DNA from: DATCRE01 sp035493595
GTDB lineage: Bacteria; Bacteroidota; Bacteroidia; Cytophagales; Cyclobacteriaceae
NCBI GenBank assembly: GCA_035493595.1
Contig: DATJHZ010000139.1
Location: forward strand, 1 to 17,475
Length of the DNA stretch: 17,475 bases
Reading direction: 5' to 3'
Numbering within the stretch: the stretch's first letter is position 1; every line of letters begins with the position of its first letter. The notes beneath the pieces are model-generated. The model saw only the letters and a list, made by a program, of their open reading frames with translations, did not search any database and was not told the DNA's origin. Shown here piece by piece: positions 1-6,977 of the stretch. Made by a program: the position numbers and the translations under genes.

Positions 1-647
1 CTGAAACCAAACATGCTTGGAAAAAATGCAGCCAGGTTGTTTTTCACATTGCTCAGCAGGTGGGCACGTGTGGTTCCTACAGGATCAAGGCGATAATATT
101 TTAAGGCTTTGTAGTTGCCAGCGAAACTATAACAAAATGCAGGTGGCTCTACATCAAAATTGGCAATGTTGTAAGGCCAATATTTTTCGGGAGGAACTCC
201 GAATAAAACCATTGCGCCCATTGTATTTCTTAAGTACGCTCCGGTATCACCATGTTGCTGTATATAATTGCGTGTTACCTTATACAGAAACAAGCGAGAT
301 GCATCAATGTGATTTCCAAAAGCTCTTCGCTCAAAGTACTCAAGCAATCCTGCTCCAGCGTTAGCTGTGCATGAACCCAACGATCCCTGGTTTTCAATAG
401 GTGAACACCATGGTCTTAAATCTACCATAGAGGGAAGCGTTGGAAGTGCCCCGCCAGAGAACTTTGTTCCCTCAAACAGTCTCTTTATTTCATAATGTTG
501 CTGGTGAAAATCTCTGAAATCGGGATGATCAGGCAGCCACCCCATGCCTAATTGCTGTGGTGTTTCATCAACGCGTTCTGTAAAAAGTACTGGCGAGTGA
601 CCATTTCCTTTTGCAAGTTTTGGTTTGATGTCCTCTAATGTTTCCAT
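1..647 (-). CDS. C1A (papain-like) cysteine peptidase, N-terminal part, cut by the window edge
   Basis: Reading the minus strand from an ATG at 645-647 gives an open frame of 215 codons running off the left edge, so the C-terminus is missing. Residues about 36-46 read GWLPDHPDFRDF, a segment common just before the catalytic domain in bacterial papain-like proteins. Residues 76-97 carry VDLRPWCSPIENQGSLGSCTAN: Gln87 would form the oxyanion hole and Cys93 the nucleophile of family C1. The catalytic His and Asn should lie beyond the edge and cannot be checked. No signal peptide or membrane segment is visible at the start, so the protein may be cytoplasmic or exported by another route. This is the first ATG after an in-frame upstream TAA. 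No plus-strand gene is supported here. The family call is firm; the substrate is unknown. Confidence 0.88.
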   Translation of the reverse strand, partial: METLEDIKPKLAKGNGHSPVLFTERVDETPQQLGMGWLPDHPDFRDFHQQHYEIKRLFEGTKFSGGALPTLPSMVDLRPWCSPIENQGSLGSCTANAGAGLLEYFERRAFGNHIDASRLFLYKVTRNYIQQHGDTGAYLRNTMGAMVLFGVPPEKYWPYNIANFDVEPPAFCYSFAGNYKALKYYRLDPVGTTRAHLLSNVKNNLAAFFPSMFGF

Positions 648-999
648 AAGTCTTACGATTACTTTGCCTACTCTTCTTCGGATTTTCGGCTTGCTCCGTT
701 TATTTTATTTCATCAGTATACATAGCAAGAGTGAACAGCCACCAGACCAAAGTCCGCTGTTTATTGATATCCCGTTTTTCCTTTAGAGTACTTTAGAATT
801 TTTCGGCTGCTTCCAATGAATAAACAAAGTTTGAAATGCCAGGGAGCTTTATCAATACCCCCATGAGGTGATTTGACTACCATTTTGAGGGCATTTTAGA
901 GTAAAGCTTTAATACGCAGTAATAAATTATTTGATGTTTTAACGAGTCAAATTTGAAGGAACTGACACCAGAGCCGGCATCGATCAATATAAAATAAGA
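648..999. other. Intergenic region with no recognised gene
   Basis: This is the leader side of the minus-strand cysteine peptidase gene. I found no convincing ORF, no clear TAnnTTTG promoter box and no RNA gene. A weak 6-bp stem (AACAGC near 734, GCTGTT near 756) is visible but has no obvious role. With the amt 3' region, the gene-free stretch reaches 1231. Confidence 0.5.
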
Positions 1000-1026
1000 A
1001 AGGCCTGTGAGTAACTCACAGGCCTT
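1000..1026 (-). terminator. Second hairpin downstream of amt (back-up terminator)
   Basis: A near-perfect 12-13 bp stem (AAGGCCTGTGAG pairing with CTCACAGGCCTT) has a minimal loop around 1012-1014. On the minus strand it is followed by a T-rich TTCTTATTTT; on the plus strand no T run follows. It therefore best fits a terminator for minus-strand transcripts that read through the first amt terminator. Confidence 0.6.
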
Positions 1027-1078
1027 CGCTTTGTCATGTGGAGCGGCTCATATTAAGACAGGTGTTGATTCCAAAAAA

Positions 1079-1106
1079 GGTTATTCGGCATGACTGCCGA
1101 ATAACC
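1079..1106 (-). terminator. Intrinsic terminator of amt
   Basis: A perfect 12-bp stem (GGTTATTCGGCA, 1079-1090, with its complement at 1095-1106) closes a 4-nt loop. On the minus strand it is followed directly by TTTTTT (plus-strand aaaaaa at 1073-1078). This is a textbook intrinsic terminator about 125 nt past the amt stop codon. Confidence 0.85.
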
Positions 1107-1159
1107 CCCAATCAACCACCTAGTACTTAATCATCCCCACTTCCTCTCTCACTTTTTTA

Positions 1160-1196
1160 GGCAGCCATAATCGTTTAGGTAAGACTATGGACTGCC
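1160..1196 (-). other. Bulged stem-loop in the amt 3' untranslated region
   Basis: GGCAGCCATA (1160-1169) pairs with TATGGACTGCC (1186-1196), leaving A1191 bulged and a 16-nt loop. No T tract follows on the minus strand, so it is not a typical terminator. It lies between the amt stop and the intrinsic terminator and could be a 3' UTR structure that affects mRNA stability. The function is not evident. Confidence 0.35.
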
Positions 1197-1231
1197 AGTT
1201 TAGGTTAATAAACTATTCTCAATATTTATGT

Positions 1232-2572
1232 TTAGGCAACTTTCTTACCTAGTTCAGCAATGTTTTCACCGTGCTGGCTGTAGTCACCACCAACCATTAG
1301 ATCTTCAGTGCTTACTTTAAGCGGAGAGATCAGGTCGGTGATTTTAAGGATGATCAATGAACCAATGAAGGTATAGGCAATTACAATTACCAATCCGATC
1401 ATGTGAACTTTGAAAAGACCAAACTCACCAAAGAAAAGACCATTACCAGTTGTATTTGCAGCGTTAACAGCAGTGTTAGCTAATAAGGCAGTCATGATCA
1501 TACCTACAAGTCCACCTACACCGTGGCAAGGGAAAACGTCAAGTGTGTCTTCAAGAGAAGTTTTAGCTTTCCAGTTAGCAACGAAGTTACTGATGATAGC
1601 CGCTACTGTACCGATGAATAAGCTTGAAGGGATAGTTACGAAACCAGCAGCTGGTGTAATAGCAACAAGACCTACAACAGCACCGATACAGAAACCAAGA
1701 GCAGATGGTTTTCTGCCTCTTACTACATCAACCAATACCCAGCAAAGACCAGCAGCAGCAGAAGCCGTGTTAGTAGTTGCAAAAGCTGTTGCAGCTAACG
1801 GACCAGCTCCAAGTGCACTACCTGCATTGAAACCGAACCAACCGAACCAGAGAAGACCAGTTCCTAATAATACGAAAGGAATGTTAGCAGGTGAGATATG
1901 TGATTTCTCTTCAGACTTGTTACGTAAATAAATAGAAGCAGCAAGAGCAGCAAAACCAGCAGACATGTGAACTACAGTACCACCAGCAAAGTCAAGGACA
2001 CCTAGTTTGAAAAGGAATCCATCAGGATGCCATGTCCAGTGAGCAAGTGGAGCATAGATCAACAAAGAGAAAAGAATCATGAAGATCACATAAGACTTGA
2101 ACTTCACGCGTTCTGCAAATGTACCTGTGATAAGAGCAGGTGTAATGATAGCGAACTTCAATTGGAAGAACGCGAACAAAACCAACGGAATAGTTGGTGC
2201 TAAAGACCAAGGCTTGCCATCGAGTACATGCTGGAACATGAAAAAGGTAGTAGGATCGCCGATAAAGCCGCCTTTTGATTCACCAAAGGCAAGGCTAAAT
2301 CCAATTACAACCCACACAACACTGATCACACCCATAGCAATAAAGCTCTGGAGCATAGTGGTGATAATGTTTTTGGTATCAATCATACCGCCGTAGAAAT
2401 AAGCCAGACCAGGTGTCATTAAAAGCACCAGGGCAGAGGCGGCAAGCATCCAGGCAACATCACCTGAATTAATACCTTCTGTTACAATGGTTGATGGCAC
2501 CCCAGGCATAAAAATGCCCAACAGGCTTACGCCGATCAGCACTGCTAATAAAATAATAGATCCATTCTTCAT
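1232..2572 (-). CDS. amt: Ammonium transporter, Amt family
   Basis: This 446-residue inner-membrane channel of the Amt/Mep/Rh family moves ammonium into the cell, probably in step with the glutamine synthetase gene just upstream. It is hydrophobic throughout, with about 11-12 membrane segments. Family landmarks appear in order: AFFQLKFAIITPALITGTFAER (about 134-155), AHWTWHPDG with Trp181 (recruitment-site region), DFAGGTVVHMSAG with pore His202, LLWFGWFGFNAGSALG (240-255, Phe gate and Ser-site region) and FPCHGVGG with the second pore His350. The C-terminal tail (STEDLMVGGDYSQHGE) is short, as in transporters without a fused output domain. No glnK/PII gene lies next to it in the window. Its own terminator follows, and a glnN terminator separates it from the upstream gene, so it probably has its own promoter in 2573-2845. 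The assignment is firm. Confidence 0.97.
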   Translation of the reverse strand: MKNGSIILLAVLIGVSLLGIFMPGVPSTIVTEGINSGDVAWMLAASALVLLMTPGLAYFYGGMIDTKNIITTMLQSFIAMGVISVVWVVIGFSLAFGESKGGFIGDPTTFFMFQHVLDGKPWSLAPTIPLVLFAFFQLKFAIITPALITGTFAERVKFKSYVIFMILFSLLIYAPLAHWTWHPDGFLFKLGVLDFAGGTVVHMSAGFAALAASIYLRNKSEEKSHISPANIPFVLLGTGLLWFGWFGFNAGSALGAGPLAATAFATTNTASAAAGLCWVLVDVVRGRKPSALGFCIGAVVGLVAITPAAGFVTIPSSLFIGTVAAIISNFVANWKAKTSLEDTLDVFPCHGVGGLVGMIMTALLANTAVNAANTTGNGLFFGEFGLFKVHMIGLVIVIAYTFIGSLIILKITDLISPLKVSTEDLMVGGDYSQHGENIAELGKKVA

Positions 2573-2849
2573 AGGTTTAGGTTTTTGTTGTTAATTGATT
2601 AAGTGGTTAAAAATTGTACTAGGTTTTTACAATAATATCCAAAAATTATAAAAACTAGATTAAAAAACACCCAACAGTCATAAAAATTGTATTTATTTTA
2701 TCAATAATGACCAAAGTATTTACCGCAATCGATTTATATTATTTTCCTTTTAGAAGATTTTAAAGACTGGATTACCTTCAGCATTATGTCGAGCTTAGAG
2801 TGACATAGTCAAAATTTTATTTGCTGTATTCGAAATTCTATGAAATAAA
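2573..2849. other. Amt leader and promoter region
   Basis: This AT-rich spacer between the glnN terminator and the amt start holds no gene. It must contain the amt promoter. The best match I see is an imperfect minus-strand -7 box at 2640-2648 (TAATTTTTG, one base longer than TAnnTTTG), with a TTG at 2672-2674 about 23 nt upstream. No sigma-54 type -24/-12 pair was found. Confidence 0.35.
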
Positions 2850-2875
2850 AAAGGCTCTGGTTTCCCAGAGCCTTT
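2850..2875 (-). terminator. Intrinsic terminator of glnN
   Basis: AAAGGCTCTGG (2850-2860) pairs perfectly with CCAGAGCCTTT (2865-2875) around a 4-nt loop. On the minus strand the right-hand side continues into TTTATTTC, giving a T-rich tail. It sits 24 nt past the glnN stop codon and separates glnN from amt. The plus strand also has a T-rich tail, so it could act in both directions. Confidence 0.85.
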
Positions 2876-2898
2876 CTTTTTGTTTACAAGGTCTATAA

Positions 2899-5064
2899 TT
2901 AGCGCAAGAACAATAGTTCTCTGTATTTCACTAATGGCCAATCCTCATCGTCAACCAATAATTCAAGCTTATCCACTGCATCGCGGATGTCTTCAAAGTA
3001 TTTCTCTTTGATATCTTCGCAATAAGCAACAGAGCGCTTATGAGAATCAGTAATCTTGTTGACACGTTTGCGTTCTTCAATCATTGTGCGAACACCATTT
3101 TTGATGGTTTCAATATGGCCGCTGATTTCAGAAATAGTTTTAACAACTGCACCGTTGTCAATGCCTAAACCTTTCAAGCCGTTTGCATTGGTGATCAGTT
3201 TGTTCTGATAAGCAATTGCAGTAGGAATGATATGGTTCATGGCTAAGTCTCCAAGAATACGAGCTTCAATCTGAACGCGTTTGATATAAGACTCATGACG
3301 AATTTCATTTCTCGCTTCAGCTTCTTTATGCGACATAACGCCGTGTCTCTCAAACAAATCAAGTGATTTCTTGGTAGTGTAAGCATCAAGTGCTTTAGGC
3401 ATGTTTTTCACATTGCTCAAGCCGCGTTTTGCTGCTTCTTGTACCCACTCTTCAGAATAACCATCGCCCTCGAAACGAACAGCCTTAGATTCGGTGATGT
3501 ATTTACGAAGAACTTCAACTACAGCAAGACGTTTTTCAGTGCCTTTATCAATTTCTTTAGTAACTGATTCGTAGAACTTATCAAGTTGATCAGCAACGAT
3601 CAGGTTAAGAATTGACATTGGTGTAGCGCAATTGTCGCTGCTACCAACTGCACGGAATTCGAACTTGTTACCTGTAAAGGCAAAAGGAGAAGTACGGTTA
3701 CGATCTGTAGCATCAAGAATGATTTCAGGAATCTGATCGATACCTAATTTCATGTACATGTTGTCACCTTTCTCGATCTTAACGTTTCCGCCTTTTTTCT
3801 CAAGTTCGTCTAGTACAGCAGTCATTTGTGCACCAAGGAAAACAGACATAATCGCTGGAGGAGCTTCGTTAGCACCTAAGCGGAAGTCGTTACCAGGTGT
3901 TGCAATGCTGGCGCGAAGAAGATCTGCATGTTCGTGAACAGCCTTAACTGTTGTTACGAAGAAAGTTAAGAACATGAGGTTATCACGGGCGCTGCTTGTA
4001 GGAGCGAAAAGATTAACACCTGTGTCAGTAATTAATGACCAGTTGTTGTGTTTACCGCTACCGTTAACACCTGCGAATGGTTTTTCATGGAATAATACCT
4101 TAAGCTCATGTCTGTCTGCAACACGGCCCATCAGGTCAATCAATAATTGGTTATGGTCGTTAGCCACGTTTACTTCTTCAAATAAAGGAGCAACTTCGAA
4201 CTGGCTTGGAGCCACTTCATTGTGACGAGTACGAACTGGGATACCTAATTTCCATGCTTCGATTTCAAAATCTTTCATGAAATCGTAAACACGGCCAGGG
4301 ATTGATCCGAAGTAATGATCTTCAAGTTGCTGACCACGAGCTGGTGAGTGACCGAATACAGTCTTACCAGACATTACTAAATCAGGACGAGCATTGAAAA
4401 GAGCTTTATCTACTACGAAATACTCTTGCTCACAACCTAATGAAGCAACAACATGTTGAATGTCTTTATCGAAAAGTTGGCAAACGCGTGTTGCAGCTGT
4501 ATCAACAGCCTTAAGAGCCTTTAATAAAGGTGACTTAGCATCAAGTGTTTCGCCAGTGTAAGAAACGAAGATTGTTGGGATTGTTAATGTTTTTCCATAA
4601 AGGAACATAGGTGATGTAGGATCCCAGGCTGTGTAACCACGAGCCTCGAATGTACTTCTGATACCACCATGGGGGAAAGACGAAGCATCTGGTTCTTGTT
4701 GAACCAACTCGCTACCTTTAAATCTTTCAATGCCAGCAAGAGCATCAAAAAATGAATCGTGCTTTTCAGCAGTTCCACCTGTTAAAGGCTGAAACCAGTG
4801 CGTAAAGTGCGTAGCACCTTTTGCCATAGCCCATGATTTGGCTGCAGCCGCAACTGCATCAGCAGTAGTTTCATCAATTTTTTCATGATTTTTAATCGCC
4901 TGACTTACTTTTTTAAAAACAGCCGGGGCTAGCGTGCCACGCATTTGTTCCATGCCAAATACGTTTTCTCCATAAAACTGGGAAACGATCTTTTCAGGCA
5001 CTTCAACATGCACACGTGGGCGCTCGTTTACTTTCTTAAGAGCTTCGAATCGTAGGTACGCCAT
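2899..5064 (-). CDS. glnN: Type III glutamine synthetase (GSIII)
   Basis: This cytoplasmic enzyme makes glutamine from glutamate, ammonia and ATP. The 721-residue length matches the large GSIII (GlnN) class common in Bacteroidota rather than the roughly 470-residue GSI. An N-terminal GSIII-specific part (about 1-160, with THWFQPLTGGTAEKHDSF at 86-105) precedes the catalytic core. Core motifs are GCEQEYFVVD (210-219, metal-binding Glu residues), RTRHNEVAPSQFEVAP (278-293), FHEKPFAGVNGSGKHNNWS (325-343, ATP/glutamate-site loop), and NRTSPFAFTGNKFEFRAVGSS (456-476, phosphate- and substrate-binding Arg region). A long helical C-terminal part (about 480-721) is typical of the class. The start is well supported because MAYLRFEALKKV follows a good -7 box and no longer frame is needed. 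Amt lies just downstream on the same strand. The assignment is very secure. Confidence 0.98.
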   Translation of the reverse strand: MAYLRFEALKKVNERPRVHVEVPEKIVSQFYGENVFGMEQMRGTLAPAVFKKVSQAIKNHEKIDETTADAVAAAAKSWAMAKGATHFTHWFQPLTGGTAEKHDSFFDALAGIERFKGSELVQQEPDASSFPHGGIRSTFEARGYTAWDPTSPMFLYGKTLTIPTIFVSYTGETLDAKSPLLKALKAVDTAATRVCQLFDKDIQHVVASLGCEQEYFVVDKALFNARPDLVMSGKTVFGHSPARGQQLEDHYFGSIPGRVYDFMKDFEIEAWKLGIPVRTRHNEVAPSQFEVAPLFEEVNVANDHNQLLIDLMGRVADRHELKVLFHEKPFAGVNGSGKHNNWSLITDTGVNLFAPTSSARDNLMFLTFFVTTVKAVHEHADLLRASIATPGNDFRLGANEAPPAIMSVFLGAQMTAVLDELEKKGGNVKIEKGDNMYMKLGIDQIPEIILDATDRNRTSPFAFTGNKFEFRAVGSSDNCATPMSILNLIVADQLDKFYESVTKEIDKGTEKRLAVVEVLRKYITESKAVRFEGDGYSEEWVQEAAKRGLSNVKNMPKALDAYTTKKSLDLFERHGVMSHKEAEARNEIRHESYIKRVQIEARILGDLAMNHIIPTAIAYQNKLITNANGLKGLGIDNGAVVKTISEISGHIETIKNGVRTMIEERKRVNKITDSHKRSVAYCEDIKEKYFEDIRDAVDKLELLVDDEDWPLVKYRELLFLR

Positions 5065-5093
5065 AGTGGTTTATATTTTGATCAATTTGCAGC

Positions 5094-5101
5094 CAAATCT
5101 A
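5094..5101 (-). promoter_or_regulatory. Candidate Bacteroidota -7 box of glnN
   Basis: On the minus strand this reads TAGATTTG, an exact match to TAnnTTTG, ending 29 nt before the glnN ATG. No clear TTG -33 element lies at the expected spacing, so the promoter may depend on an activator. Confidence 0.5.
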
Positions 5102-5228
5102 TACGATTTTTTGAAATGTAGACTAAAAATTAATCTGGATTTCATATTTTTTTAATCGTATTCGTTTGCGATTGGGTAGTTTCTAATCGGGAGCATGCTT
5201 TTTAAGCCTTTCTTGCGGAAACTTTAAT

Positions 5229-5261
5229 TCAATTTGACATAATAAGGGTCAATTTTGACCC
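5229..5261. promoter_or_regulatory. Pair of related palindromes upstream of glnN (candidate operator)
   Basis: TCAATTTGA (5229-5237) and GGGTCAATTTTGACCC (5246-5261) share TCAA/TTGA half-sites. Their centres are about 20 bp apart, close to two helical turns. They lie about 130-160 bp upstream of the glnN -7 box, where an activator or repressor dimer could bind. The second is followed by ATTTTTT on the plus strand, but no plus-strand gene precedes it, so a terminator is unlikely. Confidence 0.35.
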
Positions 5262-5459
5262 ATTTTTTAAGCTTAGTGTACGTTTTATCCTACAAGTGAA
5301 TTTTTTTATAGCGACTTTTTGAATAAAACTCAATTCTTATGACAGGTGCCCTGCAATCGCACACTGGAAAAGTATCACGACTAAAATCCGCCTGTCGTGA
5401 AATCACATTCCAAATATATTCTGTTTTTTAGGTCGGAGATGAACGCCCCTCCAAAGAAT

Positions 5460-5500
5460 TCAGACTCAACCTATCTGTTCCACAAATAAGTTGAGTCTGA
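5460..5500 (-). terminator. Long-loop hairpin downstream of the DUF2807 gene
   Basis: TCAGACTCAAC (5460-5470) pairs with GTTGAGTCTGA (5490-5500) across a 19-nt loop. It lies about 54 nt past the DUF2807 stop codon. There is no T tract on either strand, so it is only a weak candidate terminator; it may instead stabilise the mRNA 3' end. Confidence 0.4.
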
Positions 5501-5553
5501 TGTTATATGTAGTTAGTCTTAACTGAAGGACCAGATACTAAAAACTAAATGAG

Positions 5554-6234
5554 TTAATTAGATTTCTTTACGCTTCCTCCACTGCTTGAATTTGTCATGC
5601 TCTTGGCTGGGTTACCACGATATCTTACGCTGCCACCACTGCTTGCATGTCCATCAAGATCTTTTGTAACGTTTATTTTTATGGAAGCACCGCTGCTGGC
5701 TTCAGCTGTTACAGACTCGGCCTCCAGATCGTACGCATCTATTTCTCCGGCACTGCTGGCATCTACAGTCAGGCTCGTAGTCTTACCCTTCAAATCTATT
5801 TCGCCAGCACTTGATGCATTTGCATCTACAGTAACACTCTCAATAGTTAATTCAATGGAGCCTGCGCTTGACGATGAAACATCAAGATCTTTTGCTTTTA
5901 AGATACCTTCAGAATAAATGCTTGCAGCAGAACTCGCTGAAACCTTATCAACTTCTACATAGGTAACGTACACCTTAACGGTTTTACTCTTATATCTGCC
6001 CTCGCGCATGTGTATCTTCAGATAACTGCCTGAGACTTCCGTTATAACATTGTCGAGGGTTGTTCCCGTTACTTCCAGCTTGACAGATTCCTTGTCACCA
6101 TGTTTTAAATAAACATCAATACCCTCTGCTGCCTTTATCCCACGAAACGATCCGATTGCTCTTGTTTCTGATTGCTGGGCCTTGCTTATTGTAAAAACAA
6201 CAATAAGTAAGATTGTGGTCAAAAAATTCTTCAT
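5554..6234 (-). CDS. Secreted DUF2807 (GIN-domain) beta-helix protein
   Basis: This 226-residue protein has a signal peptide (MKNFLTTILLIVVFTISKAQ, residues 1-20). It is followed by a region typical of the DUF2807 family, annotated as a putative autotransporter adhesin head: SETRAIGSFRGIKAAEGIDVYLKHGDKESVKLEVTG near residues 22-57. From about residue 98 on, seven units of about 19-20 residues recur, each with a core like SSAGEID, SSAGSIE or SSGGSVR. This is the pattern of a parallel beta-helix with small residues in the turns. The last unit ends only a few residues before the stop, so the helix is not visibly capped. No anchor, lipobox or secretion-system tail is seen. It may sit in the periplasm or at the surface. 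Binding partner and role are unknown. It is divergent from the TerB-like gene. Confidence 0.85.
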   Translation of the reverse strand: MKNFLTTILLIVVFTISKAQQSETRAIGSFRGIKAAEGIDVYLKHGDKESVKLEVTGTTLDNVITEVSGSYLKIHMREGRYKSKTVKVYVTYVEVDKVSASSAASIYSEGILKAKDLDVSSSSAGSIELTIESVTVDANASSAGEIDLKGKTTSLTVDASSAGEIDAYDLEAESVTAEASSGASIKINVTKDLDGHASSGGSVRYRGNPAKSMTNSSSGGSVKKSN

Positions 6235-6266
6235 AATACTTAATTATTTGTCCTAAAGACTGGCCG

Positions 6267-6274
6267 CAAATATA
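6267..6274 (-). promoter_or_regulatory. Candidate -7 box of the DUF2807 gene
   Basis: On the minus strand it reads TATATTTG, matching TAnnTTTG, 33 nt upstream of the ATG. No clear TTG -33 partner is visible. Confidence 0.45.
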
Positions 6275-6303
6275 AGGGTTGCATGTAAACCGTTCATCTA
6301 TAT

Positions 6304-6311
6304 TAATTTTG
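6304..6311 (+). promoter_or_regulatory. Candidate -7 box of the TerB-like gene
   Basis: TAATTTTG matches TAnnTTTG. A TTG at 6279-6281 lies 22 nt upstream, slightly more than the usual 19-21 nt. It is about 85 nt upstream of the ATG at 6396. Confidence 0.4.
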
Positions 6312-6395
6312 ATGATGTACTAAAACATTGTATTTTACACTAGAAATAAATGGTTATTTCTTGAAATTTGTGCTCCACAAAACATTAACAGCAAT

Positions 6396-6800
6396 ATGAT
6401 CTTCGATAAAAAAGCCGAACTCAATGTCCTTATTAATCTTGCCGCCAGCGATTCAAATGTAGCCGAACGTGAAGCGAAACTTATTCATTCCATCGGTTCT
6501 GCCAATGGTCTTAAAAAAGAAGAAATTGATCTAATGCTTAAAAATCCTCAACCAATTGGTGCATTAACAGCATTAACCAGCGATCAAAAATTTGAACACT
6601 TATATTACCTAATTCAACTTATGAAAATGGACGGCCAGGTTTTCAGAAGTGAAATTGTGTTTTGTGAATCTATTGCAGAGAGACTTGGGTATAAAAAAGG
6701 TGTGGTTGCTGAAATCTCTCAACATGTTTACAGTGATCCATCTATCACCGCAGACAGAACTATGATAAAAAACAAAGCTGACAAGTTTTTGAAAGCTTAA
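6396..6800 (+). CDS. TerB-fold protein
   Basis: This 134-residue, soluble, all-helical protein has no signal peptide. The pattern LINLAASDSNVAEREAKLIHSIGSANGLKKEEI (about 12-44), repeated loosely as LIQLMKMDGQVFRSEIVFCESIAERLGYKK (about 72-101), is typical of TerB-like helical bundles. In these, paired Asp/Glu-containing turns (here SDSNVAERE and MDGQVFRSE) can bind metal. TerB-fold proteins occur in tellurite-resistance, stress and membrane-associated sensing systems. There are no ter-operon genes nearby, so no tellurite role should be assumed. It stands alone with its own terminator. The fold call is good; the function is unknown. Confidence 0.75.
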   Translation: MIFDKKAELNVLINLAASDSNVAEREAKLIHSIGSANGLKKEEIDLMLKNPQPIGALTALTSDQKFEHLYYLIQLMKMDGQVFRSEIVFCESIAERLGYKKGVVAEISQHVYSDPSITADRTMIKNKADKFLKA

Positions 6801-6820
6801 TCATTAATACCAGATATTGG

Positions 6821-6858
6821 AAAGCCTGGAGGAGCAATTCTTCAGGCTTTTATTTTTT
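6821..6858 (+). terminator. Intrinsic terminator of the TerB-like gene
   Basis: A 13-bp stem (AAAGCCTGGAGGA, 6821-6833, with TTCTTCAGGCTTT, 6838-6850, including two G-T wobbles) closes a GCAA tetraloop of the stable GNRA type. TATTTTTTT follows directly. It is 20 nt past the stop codon. Confidence 0.9.
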
Positions 6859-6949
6859 TAACCATCCATCGTAAAACATTCATCATTAACATTGAATTAA
6901 GTCCGAGATTCCGATACCGGCAAAACTAAATTTAGAACCAATGTCATAC

Positions 6950-6957
6950 TATATTTG
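6950..6957 (+). promoter_or_regulatory. Candidate -7 box of the LTA-synthase-family gene
   Basis: TATATTTG matches TAnnTTTG exactly and lies 20 nt before the ATG at 6978, implying a very short leader. No clear -33 TTG is at the right spacing. Confidence 0.5.
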
Positions 6958-6977
6958 ACCACTGAATTACAACCTTC

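Larger units (their letters stand above)
5065..5553. other. Long glnN leader and DUF2807-gene trailer, with palindromes but no supported gene
   Basis: This 489-nt gap carries the glnN promoter (near 5094-5101), two related TCAA/TTGA palindromes (5229-5261), a 7-bp stem (TCACGAC 5375-5381, GTCGTGA 5394-5400) and a long-loop hairpin near 5460-5500. A 16-codon plus-strand ORF at 5439-5489 is too short to trust. The gap is larger than needed for a simple promoter, which fits a regulated glnN gene. Confidence 0.45.

Noticed and set aside
17..364. Plus-strand ORF of 115 codons
   Set aside because: It lies opposite the papain-family peptidase frame, whose motifs are clear; its translation has no recognisable pattern.
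1410..1931. Plus-strand ORF of 173 codons antisense to amt
   Set aside because: Its Ala/Pro-rich composition reflects the reverse of membrane-protein codons; amt motifs on the other strand explain the DNA fully.
2573..5180. Sigma-54 (-24/-12) promoters upstream of amt or glnN
   Set aside because: I found no TGGCAC-N5-TTGC type match on the coding strand in either leader.
5246..5270. GGGTCAATTTTGACCC followed by ATTTTTT as a plus-strand terminator
   Set aside because: No plus-strand gene lies upstream of it; a regulatory palindrome fits better.
5439..5489. A 16-codon plus-strand ORF preceded by AGGTCGGAG
   Set aside because: It is too short to separate from chance, overlaps a hairpin arm, and no downstream plus-strand gene is near enough for a leader peptide.
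6396..6800. Tellurite-resistance gene terB
   Set aside because: Only the TerB-like fold is supported; no other ter genes are nearby, so the symbol and the phenotype are not justified.
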